Source of the DNA: Daphnia carinata
Lineage: Eukaryota > Arthropoda > Branchiopoda > Diplostraca > Daphniidae
Length of the DNA: 64,000 nucleotides
Direction of reading: 5' to 3'
Assembly (NCBI RefSeq): GCF_022539665.2
Contig: NC_081333.1
Coordinates: 9,360,971 to 9,424,970 of the forward strand
Shown: piece after piece, positions 24,428 to 35,696 of the stretch
Position numbering within the stretch: the first letter of the stretch is position 1
Layout of the letters: every line of letters begins with the position of its first letter
Program-made: the position numbers and the translations under genes
The notes under the pieces: generated by a model
The model's input: the letters and a program-made list of their open reading frames with translations, nothing else
What the model was told of the DNA's origin: nothing
The model's database searches: none

Positions 24428-26430
24428 AATTTAAAAGCAGCGTGTCTTCAGCAGGATGATTAAAATTTTTTTCTGCCCCCGTTTTATCAGCCTGAACGCC
24501 ATTCACCTCTACCTTCTGCGTCTGTGTACCACACAATCTTCACCACACACACACACACTTGGCTTTAGTGTTTCTGAAAGCAAAAGCAAATCTTCCATAA
24601 TTTCGTCTTTTGATTTTATCCTTTTGAAAATTGGTATTTTCGTCTCTTGTAATCGCACGGGATACTTTCCCATATTAAAAAAAAAAAAATCTACAAAAAA
24701 TGATGTATTGTGGCATGTAACCCGTCATCGGTCCTTTTTAGTTTGGGAGCTTTCTATCCTAAAAAGAAAAAAAATGAAAAAAAAAAAAAAAATTTCTGCC
24801 GGATGTTGTTGTCCCTTGTAGGCGAGCTTGTTGATCTCACCGTTTTTCTCAATGAATCTGCTGCTCCAAATCCACCATTGAAATCCCAACCCGCCATATT
24901 GTTAACACTATATAGTAGAAGAGAACTACAACTTTGCTCCTCGTACGTAGGCATTCCGTCACACTCCCCTCGAATCCATCTGGCTCCAGCACGCGCTATT
25001 TCATTTTTTTTTTTTTCCATCCGTCTTTCTTTCTTTAATTTTTTATTTATAAATTTCTTTTGCGTCCTATTTGTCAACATTCGTGAGAATGACTGGTCGC
25101 TGTGATAGATATTGCCATCTAGCGTCTGGGCTTGCAGTTTATCTGGGGATTAAACCAACCAATTAACTTCTAATGATTCAAATTTAATTCATTATCAAAT
25201 ATGCCATTCGTTTATGTGTTTTTAGGATAATAGCTATGGTTAGAAAGAAAGCCACCTATTCAATCCAATTTTTTGGGGGGGATATTATTTTTTTCTTCCC
25301 TTCGTTGGTTCCAGCGAATCAAGTTATTTTTGAATTCCGTACAATCCACCCCATGTTTCAAAATAGACAAAATCGGGTACACATATTGGTTCGCTTGCTA
25401 TACATATACCTCCTACCCCGAGTCCATCTTTTCTATCACTCATTTTTTTATTGCCATCGTTTCTTTCTTCCTTCCCCGCAAAAAAAAACGTCGAGTGCAA
25501 GTGTTGTCTATATTATTATTGTTACACAAATTACAAAAAAAAAAACCTACCTACCACTGGCCTAATGAATCACGCGTTAAATTTATTTTCTTCTTCCTCA
25601 ATGGATTCTCACCCACTCTGAGATGATGTAATTATTTCGAAATTTTGCCGTGGTGTCTCATCCATCCTCTTCTCTCTACTTTTCTTCAAATAATCTTGTG
25701 TGTCTTGTAACTGTTTCGTTCCTCAACCGTTCAGCTAATAATCCCTCTATCGTGAGAGAGGGTCAGTGCAGTATCCTTTTACAAAACACACTGCTCTCTT
25801 CTCTATCTCTTCGTACACTTGTCTATTAAACAAACGATTGTAAATCCTTTTTGCTCGCCACATTGTTTTCTGTTCTTTTTCTTGTGTGTTACTGAATTGA
25901 TCGTTTTCCTCCTCTTCATCCCATCTTTGTTTGTCAATCCTTTTTTTTCGTCTAATGTTTCGCTCCTGTCCCTCTCGAGAGCTCGAGAGAAGTTTTTACA
26001 TATTGGAATATGTTTTGTTTGTTTGTTTGTTCGTTTCTTTTTTTTTTGGTAATTCTTATTCAAGTACTGTTTCATTACAAAAAGTAAGTACAGCGTGCGT
26101 GTTGTAGTGATGTCCAAAAAACAACAGTGTGTTGCCTTGGTGGAACCCTAAACTATAATGGGTTGCAGTTTTCTAAGTTTGTCCGATTGTTCCATGTTCG
26201 TCTCATCTTAACCCAATACATGCTCTCGTTGATCAAACCGCAAAAAAAAGTTTGTTTCATTCACGGTTGTAGTTTGTAAATAAAGACGCATTTTCTTTGC
26301 CAGGCAACATAAAACAAAGTATAATGAACGCACCAGAAATATTTTGAAGGGAATTTTAAAAGAAAAGGGTTCTTTTGTTGCAGAGTGTACACGAGTAAAA
26401 GGGTTAAGGCGTCATGGATCCAAATTGTGT
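24428..26430. other. Long 3' UTR of the RING gene
   Basis: No exon is seen between the RING stop and the end of the condensin H gene, which converges from the other side. The sequence is T-rich with several poly-T tracts, consistent with a long 3' UTR ending near the AATAAA at 26279. Confidence 0.5.
26279..26284 (+). terminator. Poly(A) signal, probably of the RING gene
   Basis: AATAAA about 1.85 kb after the stop. It is the clearest plus-strand signal before the opposite-strand gene begins. Confidence 0.4.
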
Positions 26431-29268
26431 TTAATTGGGATGAACGATGACGAAGTCATCCAAATTCCCGTAAGTCTGTTCAAGACGAAGAGTGTTTTCG
26501 TTTGCCAGATGAAGCAGAGCTGCAAAGGCCAAGGCTACACTCAAGTTGTCAGCCATTTTCTGTGGCAGTAAACTCGGGATTTGATGATACGTCTCAGAAA
26601 ATGGTTTTGGGTTTCCTACTTCAGCTTTACTCGTAGTATTTGCGTTTGGCTGAAAAGATCGAAGTCAACGTGATAAACTAATTCATCAAAAATTCAAACT
26701 ATTGCAAATGAAGGAATACCTGATTCAGCATATTCCACATTGTCGATTTCAATCGCCTCATGTCCATCTTTTTGGCAACTTTGGCGTAATTGATCTGAAT
26801 TTTAGCAACCTATCGTAAACGACAAAAATTAGCACTTGAGATATGGAGTTCTTTTTTAAAAACTGTTATACCATGTTAGGGGCTGCAATCAAATTATCAC
26901 CAGAAAATTGACCGAACGTCTTTGTCCCATCGCTCTGGCTAACAAAATCCATCGTTTGATCGTCAAACGTCATGCCAGGATCATGATGGTCATCATTCTC
27001 TGAGTCGGCGTTAGCAACAGGACAGAAATTATCAGCGTCTCTTTTATTTGCGTAGTCGTATGGCGAAAGGACGTCCTCTAAGTCATGCGAAGGCCCAGTG
27101 TTTTTGCTTGATCTCACCGATAACATGGGTCGTGTGAAGGATCTAGACACAAATTAGTAACACGTTTTAAAACAACTAACTTTGCATGAATTGATTACTT
27201 AAAAGTTACTGTGTGAATTCCTTCAGACCATAATGTAAGTCTTCTGGAAGGGTTATCTTCTCTGGTAGCCATTGCAACAATGTAGCGCTGGTCAGCTTTG
27301 AAGTATTTTTAGCAGGATTGAAATCGTTGCCAAAATTTGGAATTTCTTCAAAATTTAGGACGAATGTGTCCTTCCGTCTTTTCTTTTTCACTTCTCGATT
27401 GGGATCAACTAAAAAATAGCATTGATATTAATCGCCATCCATTGGACTAGGTATCGTTAAAGAATTAAGTTGTCTTACCTTTCTGACCCGGTTTGTTGAG
27501 TCGCCAATGAAGCGGCCCTGCCCATGCTGAGCGAACGGCGGCGCTAAAGTACGAGTAATCCTGTCGGTTTAGCTGATCTTTAAGTTCAATGATTCCCAGT
27601 TCCTTGCCGTTGCGGGCAAGGATCGGTACGGGATTCAGTTGACCCTCGGCATTGCGATGACGATCAGTACCTTCTTCTTCATCAATATCTTCCATTCCAA
27701 TATGGATTTCGTTCTCAGAATCATTACCACCACAAGTTTCCGGAATGGCATCCATATCAAAGGCATGATCTTCGCTAGCGGCAGGCAACGCGGAAGTTTG
27801 ATATTCTTCATGTTTCCGTTTTGTTGGACTTTGAAGAACACCCATGAGATCGTCGTTGGTAGGATCCCAACTGGTGAAACTAAATCCTTTCAGAGTAGGG
27901 CAAATTTCAGCCGACTCCAATCCTATGGACGAATTTGACCGCTTTTCAATTAGTCTGTCGACTGGAATATGAACATGAAATTTACCATGGACAGTAGGGC
28001 AGGTGATTTGTGTTTGTTCTGCAGCTTGAGATACGGAATTGCACAACGAATCAGAATCCATAATTAACTGACATCCATCGTCCTAGTCACGGATACAATA
28101 AGAGAATTTAATTTTTATTAGTACGGCGTTATCTTTCCACGATTGATGTGTCTCATTAATTGATACCTTCAAAATCAATGAAGTAAGAAAGTTGACACCG
28201 CCGTTACGGCCTTCATCAAACCTAGCCGAATTCTTTTTGAACAATGGGTCGACATCATATTCCAAATCAAATTTAGACAAATTTAGATGATCTTTGTTCG
28301 TTTCGATAGTTTTCTTGTTCTTTTTCTGTAAAGGAAAACTCCATTACAACGTAGCTCTATTATAAATCATAACACTATAACTGATGATTACTCTAGTTTT
28401 TTTCTTGGCTTTAGTTGCATCATCCTGATCGCCTTCTGCCGTCTGTGCATTCCCTTCTTGTTCTTGACCTTCACTACCAGTTCTTCCTAAGCCTCCTGCC
28501 ATTTTTATTGTGTCAATATGAACACAATCAACCCGGTAAGCATAGATTTTGGTGCTGGCATCCAAAGTACAGCTTGCAGCCTACAAGCAATCATTAAGAA
28601 TGGTTGGTTGTTAAACATCATCCTGAATCAAAACTAACCTGAAAGTTGTTCATCTCTGGATCCTTTTTCCTCAACATCTCAGACATGCAGTCAATGAGTT
28701 GTAAGTTAAAGGCATTTTTCATGTTAATTTTCTGTGAAAGGAATAATTGTGAATTTGAAATTGTTGTTATATTCTTGGGTGAAAATGAGTGATATGTTCT
28801 TACATTTTCTGCAGAAAGTTTAATACAGTTGGAATAATGTTCAACTAAGGCTGCATTAGTCATGCCGGTAGCAGGTCCCATAGATTTCCTACGATCAGCA
28901 GGTGTAGCTGGTGAGGACAAGTTTTGTTGTTGGAGTTCAGCCGCCCTCTGTTTTTGCCTCTCTCGTAACTCTTTTTCATCATTATTCTGCAAGTTGGAGG
29001 TGTGATGAACTATCTTCAAAATAGCAGACAGGCAATATGTTTTAGAACTTATACGTACCGGTGCAGTTTTTGATAGGTCAAATTGTAGTCCAGTAACAAT
29101 TTCTCCGTGTAGTGGTTCTAGCAAAACAACTGGAGACATATTGGCTCCAATCGATTTTCGGACTTTCGGGCTGTTGAAAAGCGATATGCTTTTTCGCGAA
29201 TTAGAAACAGATTTCGATGCCATTCTTTCTGGCATTGGCGTCTTGTTGACAGCCATCGCAACAGCCAT
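26431..29268 (-). CDS. NCAPH: Condensin I complex subunit 2 (CAP-H, barren)
   Basis: Ten minus-strand exons: 29268-29059, 28986-28804, 28731-28639, 28580-28392, 28325-28167, 28082-27479, 27408-27210, 27142-26872, 26809-26720, 26649-26431 (738 aa, usual length for the family). The product is the kleisin that bridges the SMC2/SMC4 heads during mitotic chromosome condensation. The N-terminal region contains the SMC2-binding helix block (KINMKNAFNLQLIDCMSEML) and the DASTKIYAYRVD block. The middle is acidic. The C-terminal winged-helix part has INYAKVAKKMDMRRLK and ADNLSVALAFAALLHLANE. All phases join without frameshift. The ATG at 29268 is in frame and precedes a Ser/Lys-rich tail with SP and TP sites. 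Confidence 0.93.
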
Positions 29269-29877
29269 TAAATTTCTTAATCGTAGACGACAATAAACTT
29301 AACTATAGGACGTGTCGAAACTGAAAATGGTGGAAGGCCATCAACTATTGACACCTGAGTCCTACACAGTGTTGATGTAAACAAACAAGACTAAAATTCG
29401 ATTTGCTTGGATCTGTCCGTTTCGAAACCAAGCGGGAAATCAAAGATGGAGGAAAAAAGTTTTCAGCTTTTTCAAACTAGGGTGCGTTCATAGAGAGCGT
29501 AAGGCAAAGCGCAGAGAGTTGTCTGCGTTCTTCACTTGTTCTGAACTCCGTTTTTCTACGTGGGGTAGTCTGTCGTGTGCTCGTGTCCTGGTGTGAGGCT
29601 ATGAACTTGTGAGCGGGTAAAATTTCAGCTGTGGTCTCCGACTGTGGAATGAAAAGTATTACGAATATTCATGCGTTTTTGCAAAATGATGTCTAATTCA
29701 CGTAGTGTTAATATTTTATTGTTTGAAATCAATTTTAAAAAACACTGGCATCTACAACTTACCTCTGAAATTGAGTCGTTGTAGAAACAGATGTCTATTG
29801 TAATAATTCGTATGTTGTTTGATAGAGGTTCATGAAAAACTATTAATTGATTGACACTTATATTTTCAGGCTACATT
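29269..29877. other. Divergent promoter of condensin H (-) and a plus-strand transcript
   Basis: It contains the upstream region of condensin H and, on the plus strand, a plausible 5' UTR intron ending at the acceptor 29868-29869. No recognised coding sequence. Confidence 0.35.
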
Positions 29878-30024
29878 ATGGCTGGGGTTTTCTACGAAAC
29901 TATCTACCTTTTGGTGCCATTGGTCGGTGGGCATGCTCTGCAGAAAAATACACTGCCAACAAATTGGCGCCATTTAGCAAGTTGGCGCCAAATTGTAGGT
30001 GACATGTTCCATGAAGAACCATAA
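29878..30024 (+). CDS. Unrecognised 48-aa ORF directly after a splice acceptor
   Basis: The ORF starts MAGVFYETIYLLVPLVGG and follows a good acceptor (tattttcag, exon start 29870) by 8 bases. The N-terminus is hydrophobic, the rest basic (NWRHLASWRQIV). It stops 6 nt before the ATG of the next ORF, an arrangement seen in polycistronic small-ORF transcripts of arthropods. A possible donor (ATT followed by GTAGGT near 29994) could instead splice it onward. I do not recognise the protein. Confidence 0.3.
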   Translation: MAGVFYETIYLLVPLVGGHALQKNTLPTNWRHLASWRQIVGDMFHEEP

Positions 30025-30030
30025 TTTCTG

Positions 30031-30216
30031 ATGGCTTCATCGAACACTGACCTATTTTTTCATACGGTAAGCAGCATTTCCTTTTTGCTCTTCATCATCG
30101 TCGTAATTATTATAGACATAATCATCATTGTACTGTTCACCTTGAGGTATACTTTGCGATTCAGTTTGCGTCAACACTTGCACGATTTCAATTTCGTAAT
30201 GGTCATGAACGTATAG
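30031..30216 (+). CDS. Unrecognised 61-aa ORF with one membrane helix
   Basis: MASSNTDLFFHT is followed by about 27 hydrophobic residues rich in Ile/Val (SFLLFIIVVIIIDIIIIVLF) and then a basic tail with His and Arg. This looks like a single-pass micropeptide. A consensus donor (ACG followed by GTAAGC at 30067) lies inside it, so the membrane part might be intronic. Coding status is uncertain. Confidence 0.3.
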   Translation: MASSNTDLFFHTVSSISFLLFIIVVIIIDIIIIVLFTLRYTLRFSLRQHLHDFNFVMVMNV

Positions 30217-30538
30217 CCCTTCAACAGAAGAAATCCCCCATTAAGCAATACGAGCCATAGTTTGAACCAGTTGCACCTTGGGCAAAATGTGTGTCCTTAT
30301 CATTTAATGTGATGTTAATACCTCTTACGAACTGGCAATTATGACGGTTAGAGTATTTCGAGATTTCATAAACTTAAAACGTGGACAACAACCTCTCTTC
30401 TGCTCTGCAGGTAGCATTTTTATAGTATACAAAACATTGCGCCATTATTGTGTAGCGTACGATAGAAAGGGTTATGAGTTATTGCAGTTTATTGCCGGAA
30501 CCAGCGGTCGGATGCGTTATGGATATATAGCTTAGATA

Positions 30539-30629
30539 AGTGTCAATTTATTGCGTATCCTACTGCCCACAACGTGCAAAAAATGTAACGAGGAAATGCA
30601 AACAGTCGTTCATTTAAGGTCGGAACATG
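30539..30629 (+). other. Possible exon with a CxxC...H...H motif
   Basis: Between an acceptor-like cttag (ending about 30534) and a GTAAGT donor after 30629 an open frame reads TTCKKCNEEMQTVVHLRSEH, which resembles a C2H2-type zinc finger. No neighbouring exon of a matching gene was found, so this may be chance or a relict. Confidence 0.2.
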
Positions 30630-31083
30630 TAAGTTAATTTCAATTCTGTTTAACATTCGGTGATTCGTGCAAAGAACTTGCTGACGCAAACATCGCGCAT
30701 GCAAGGTGTTGTCGCTTGATTTGGTTATTTCTTTAAGACAAGGAAGTCAATTTAAGAGCTAACTTATTGAGTTTCGTCTCATCATTATTACAATCAACTG
30801 AGTCTTTTTATGTAGAACTCTAATAATCATTTGGTTTGTTACGTATCGATGAAAGTATTGAAAATTCTTTTTTTGTTGGGTAATTTTGAACTGCACCTTC
30901 CCGCCATTCCCAGGACATCTGCTGACTTTCATTCACGTGCAGACGACGTTGGTCCTTGAAATGTTCAAATTTAATATCGACTTTGTTATTGTGTTTGAAA
31001 GAGTACGTAATAGTAACGAAACAAAATTGCATGTGCGTTTGCACGTTTTCTGTTAGGTAGGTTATAAAAATCATCTAGCAATC

Positions 31084-34000
31084 ATGTCGTATGCAAAAAA
31101 GTATAGTCCGAACCAGTCTGCTAATCGCCCTAGAACTAAATCTTTAAAACAAAAAGTAAGTTTTCATTTTCGTTGTTCCTTCATCAACGTACATTTTGTC
31201 AAATTGACAAATCTTTTTTTATAGAATGGATATGTCTTGATAGCTGACATTGGATTAGCATCTTCAAGACTACTGCCAAATAAGAGAACATTTTCCGAAC
31301 AGGTTAAAGATTGCCTTATTATATTCATACAGCAAAAGGTATTTTTTTTTTTTTTGTAAATGTTTTATTTTGGTAACTTAGTAATCTTATTCTATCCCAG
31401 ATATTTATAAACAATGCTTCAGATGATATTGCCATTATTTTGTGTGGATCAGACACCACAAAAAATAGCCTTGGTTATCAGAATATTCAAGTTCTCTGGG
31501 ATATGGACAAAGTCAGCTGGGAGGCAGCTAAATGTGTAAATGAAATTGTCAGAACAAAAAATTTTGAAGGAGACTGGATGGATGCATTAGGTGTTGCATT
31601 GGACTTGGTTCACAGAAATGTGAAAGCTGGAAATGTTTATGACACCATTCAGATTATTTTTTTCACTAAATTTGAATCACCTTTCAAAACATCTGAAAGA
31701 ACTCAGAAAGCCTACATCTCTGCCCTGTTAGCTGAACAAACGAGTTTCTTTATTGTGGGATCAAATTTAGATCAAGATTCTCTAGGAGATGAGAAAAAGA
31801 TGAACAAAGGAGAATCAGTTGCTTATCAACTTATACAAGAGGTAACATTATTGAAGGAGTAGCTAACAATAATATATTTATTCACCATATTTCATACAGG
31901 CTAGTGGTGCATTTTACAGCTTTGGAGATTTTTCTGCTAGTATGCTTCATTATACAGAGCAACCGAAACTCGGAGCACCATGGAATGTAACTCTAGATAT
32001 TGGATCTAAAATTAAGATCCCAATTTCAGCCTACATAAAAGTAATTATAATACCTTTGTTTTTGTTGTGAATGAAAAGTAACGACAGAATCACTTTAATA
32101 TTTTAATTTTAGGTAAAAAAAAGTGAAAGCCTGAGATGGATTGAAGAAACTAATACTGAAGAAGCTCTCGTTGATAGAGAAAGAACCTATCAGAAGGAAC
32201 AGTCAAATGCAATGATAGACAGAGAGGACGTTATATCTGCTTATAAATATGGCTCCAAGCTCATCCCGGTTTCAAGTACTTACCGTTGATTTACACGGCC
32301 ATGGCCCTTTTGTAACTGTTTCTATTGGTTTTGTTACAAATTAGTTGAAGAGGAGAAGCATTGGAGTTACAAATCAGGAAACAGGTGTTTGTCAGTCTTA
32401 GCCTTCGTGGATCCCATTCCACCACAATTTGGCTCGGGAACTGGGACGAAGTTTATTTTTCCTCACCGGAAAGCCGGGGTCGTGGATCGTGTAAGATCAT
32501 TTTAGAAATAATGTTTTCTCTTTTAGTAACGAAGCAATATTCCATTTCTTCGCATCTAAAATCCAAATATGTTTCTTTTTTCTCTTATTTGTAGAGTGCA
32601 CAAATTGCTCTTTCAGCTTTGGTTAACGCAATGGCAGAAGCTGGCAAAGTTGCGATAGTCAGACATGTTTATAATAACAATACCCGGCTTGCAATCGGAG
32701 TTCTGGCGCCTCGAATAAAATTCAAATATGAGGTTTGATGTCGGTTTTAATCAATATTTTGAAGTGTTTCATTGCTCAACCTTATCGACAGTGTTTAGTA
32801 TTCCACGAATTACCTTTCGCAGAAGATTGGCGCCAATATGAATTTTCACCGATAATCACTCCGAAAAGTAAACCTAGCGCCGAACAGGTGGAAGCAATCG
32901 ATGAATTGATTGACAGATTAGATTTGAGTAGTGCTGAAGAATTTAACTCAACCAAAATGTCTGATCCCTACGAAGAATATATCCGCAACGTAATCGGCTT
33001 CAAAGTGTTGAACCCCGACGACCCGCTACTTGACATTCCGCCCCACATCAAAATGAACCTCCAACCAGCGCCGTCGCTTATGGAAGGAGTTAAAGATGTT
33101 TTAAATCGCATACAACAACTATTTCCGTTGCAAGTGACAGACAATCTCAAAGCCAAGAATTTCGAAACGTCAAAACGAGGGTAATTCCAATCTTAAATAA
33201 CAAAAACTACATTTTGGGATAAAAATGTGTACTTTATCAGAGCCGTTCCAGCCACGGAGGAGTACGCTGCGATAGAGAACGAGGCCAAAAAAACAAAACT
33301 TGATGAAAGCGGTGAAGTCGATCTAGAGTCTATTTTCCGAACGAAAACTGTCATCGGAGTTGGCACAGCAAACCCGGTTAAAGATTTCTCTCATCTTCTT
33401 CAAATGGGAAAGAAACCAGTAGAAGAAGTCTATGAAGAGATGTCTAAAGTGATCGTTAAACTTCTAGAAGATGGTGGAGGCACCAATGCAGCCTTAATGG
33501 ACAAAGCCAAGAGTTGCGTTCAAGCTTATCGGGAGCATGCCTTGTCACAGGGCCATGTGGTGTGTTTCAACCGCTGGATGGAACAATTTAAGGAACATGC
33601 TGTCAGTAATTATTTCACCGACTTCTGGCTAAACTATGTGGCCAACTCTCGGCTCGGATTAATTACAAAAGAAGAATCATCCTTGTCAGATGTCGAGAAG
33701 CAAAAAGCTGAACAATTTCTCCGATTGTCCGGAAACGTGAACGAAATTGACTCGGTGGACGAAGACGAAGAATTGGTAAATATTTCCTTTTGTTACTTTC
33801 TTTATTCCATGAACTTGACAAAAGTTTGCAACCGCTTTGTACCTACAGCGATTAAGCTATAACACATGCTGTTTTGAACCATATCGTTAAACTGAAGTGA
33901 GACCATTTTGTCACAGACAGCATGTGAAATCACCTGCTGCGTTGGAGAACAAATCTGCCCTACATACGCAGCTTATTTGAGCCCTATTGTTCCTCGTATT

Positions 34001-34535
34001 ACGGTGATTTCATGGATCCTTGTTAAGAATTATTGTCAGGACGTTTGCCTTTTTTTTTTTCCTCGAAAATTTTCAATATTCCGCCTGTTGGTCAATCTTA
34101 CTACCAAAAAAAGTAGGTTTTAGCTCGCACGCTGGTTTTGGGTAAACGACAGGGGGATTTGAGGGTGGGGGATAGGTATGCTGCCGCCAGTTTCTCATCG
34201 TTACGGCGGAAGGTGAACAACCTTAATATTTTCTTTTTGTACAAAAAATGAATCAAAGCTCAGCTGACGGTTTTTGTGGTTTCCAGTTGACTTTCTTCGA
34301 GTTTAAAATTAACTTGTGGTGGCGATTTCGATTTAGCAATAGTGATAATAGCGATGCACATCATTGGAACCATTTGGTTTTGTAGGTTTATTTCGAACTC
34401 TTACACGCTTTCGTACACAGAAGACATCAGTGTCTTGATTAAAATGACGTTTTGGCTTGTTATTCAGTTCTGTTATTCGCCTTGTCTAATTAACATGTTT
34501 GGTTGTTTTTGTTTCAGCTCAATTTGATTGAATGA
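31084..34535 (+). CDS. XRCC5: Ku80 (XRCC5), DNA double-strand-break repair subunit
   Basis: Ten exons: 31084-31155, 31225-31338, 31401-31841, 31900-32040, 32113-32275, 32345-32490, 32595-32732, 32792-33180, 33241-33775, 34518-34535 (718 aa; vertebrate Ku80 is about 730). With Ku70 it forms the ring that binds DNA ends in non-homologous end joining. The N-terminal von Willebrand A-like domain starts NGYVLIADIG; the beta-barrel contains AYKYGSKLIPVS and LVFHELPFAEDWRQYEF; the C-terminal helical domain (IFRTKTVIGVGTANPVKD onward) is the Ku80-specific region. The last exon is only 18 bases (LNLIE, stop) and completes DEDEELLNLIE, like the acidic-hydrophobic DNA-PKcs-binding end of vertebrate Ku80. 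The donor after exon 5 (A followed by GTACTT) is weak but restores phase. Confidence 0.92.
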
Positions 34536-35231
34536 AGTCCAGGTGGCCAGCAGTTGGGTGATGGGAGCAATGTACGATATGGCAAGTAATTGTCTAAGCT
34601 ACTCTTGCCCTGAAATCTTTTCCCATCTGTAAAAATATTTTCTACTGTCTTCTTGTAATCCCTGCATTATTCCAATGTCCCCGTGTTCCGCACGACTTGC
34701 GTTGCTGCGAACGGGGCGTTTCACCTTGTCGATTATTGCACGATTGAATTTGTTGAATTCATGGTTTAGTCAAGGTTGATTGAAAAGTTCAGTTAGACGA
34801 ATGAATTTATGTTTTTGATCATACGAGGTAAGTATATCCCAAGAATCCCGTTTCCACTTCTATTGAAACCTGATAATAACGCACTTGGCGAAAAGAGTCT
34901 TGTGTTGATGCAGCCGCCGTGTAGAATGTTTCGAGTCGGTGAATGTATGTCGCAAAAGATGGGCGCAAATAAATTGGATGGTCTGGCTGAGTTGTAATAA
35001 CCGTCGTGGACAAGAATCAACACAGCAGCAGCCGCTGCGCTTGCTGTTGAAAGACACGGGTGTAGCGGCCATGGCTGGCAGAGCGAATAACCCATAGCTA
35101 ACGGGCCGCATAGCAGTGGATGGTTGTTGGCAGCTGGTGTGGCAGTCCAGCACATTTTAGATGAAGAGCAAAGTTAGCCCGTCTATTTCAACAGTCATTC
35201 TTCTGGTTCCGTGTAAGAAGCACCTTCCACC
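34536..35231. other. Spacer: Ku80 3' UTR and ACE 5' region
   Basis: No coding exon is recognised. Several short open frames on both strands overlap here without family similarity. The ACE start at 35232 has a strong context (caccATGC). Confidence 0.4.
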
Positions 35232-35660
35232 ATGCGGTTCTTCATGCTTGCAATGGCGCTGTGCTACGCCTCTGCACGTAATATCACTTCGAATCCCAAC
35301 ACCAGATACATACAGGTAAAATTTTATTGCATTATGATAGTTTCTTTATCCTTAATCATTAATATGAAATTCTTTGTTTTCTCCATTTGAACAGGGAAAT
35401 AATACTGATGAAAAAGAAGCTATTAGTTTCCTATCGGCGTACGACCGTGAAGCAAGCGCAATGTGTAACAATGTTATGAACACTCAATGGGATTTCAACA
35501 CTAACATAACCGAGGCAACTAAACAGCGAATGGTGAGTACACATTTTAAATATGAGTTTTGCCCAAAAGACGTGATAATGTATTTAAGTAAAGTTGTGAG
35601 ATGAGGTGTAAATTCCAATGGGAACGAAGCTTCCGCACAGGTTTCTCATCTAAAATTTAT

Positions 35661-35696
<36 letters not shown>

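Noticed and set aside
25971-25993. Clustered TCGAGAG words resembling a palindrome
   Set aside because: The symmetry is imperfect and there is no context for a site.
33917-34123. ORF beginning TACEITCCVGEQICP after an acceptor downstream of Ku80 exon 9
   Set aside because: It would replace the conserved acidic-hydrophobic Ku80 C-terminus with an unrelated Cys-rich tail; the 18-bp exon at 34518 restores the family ending.
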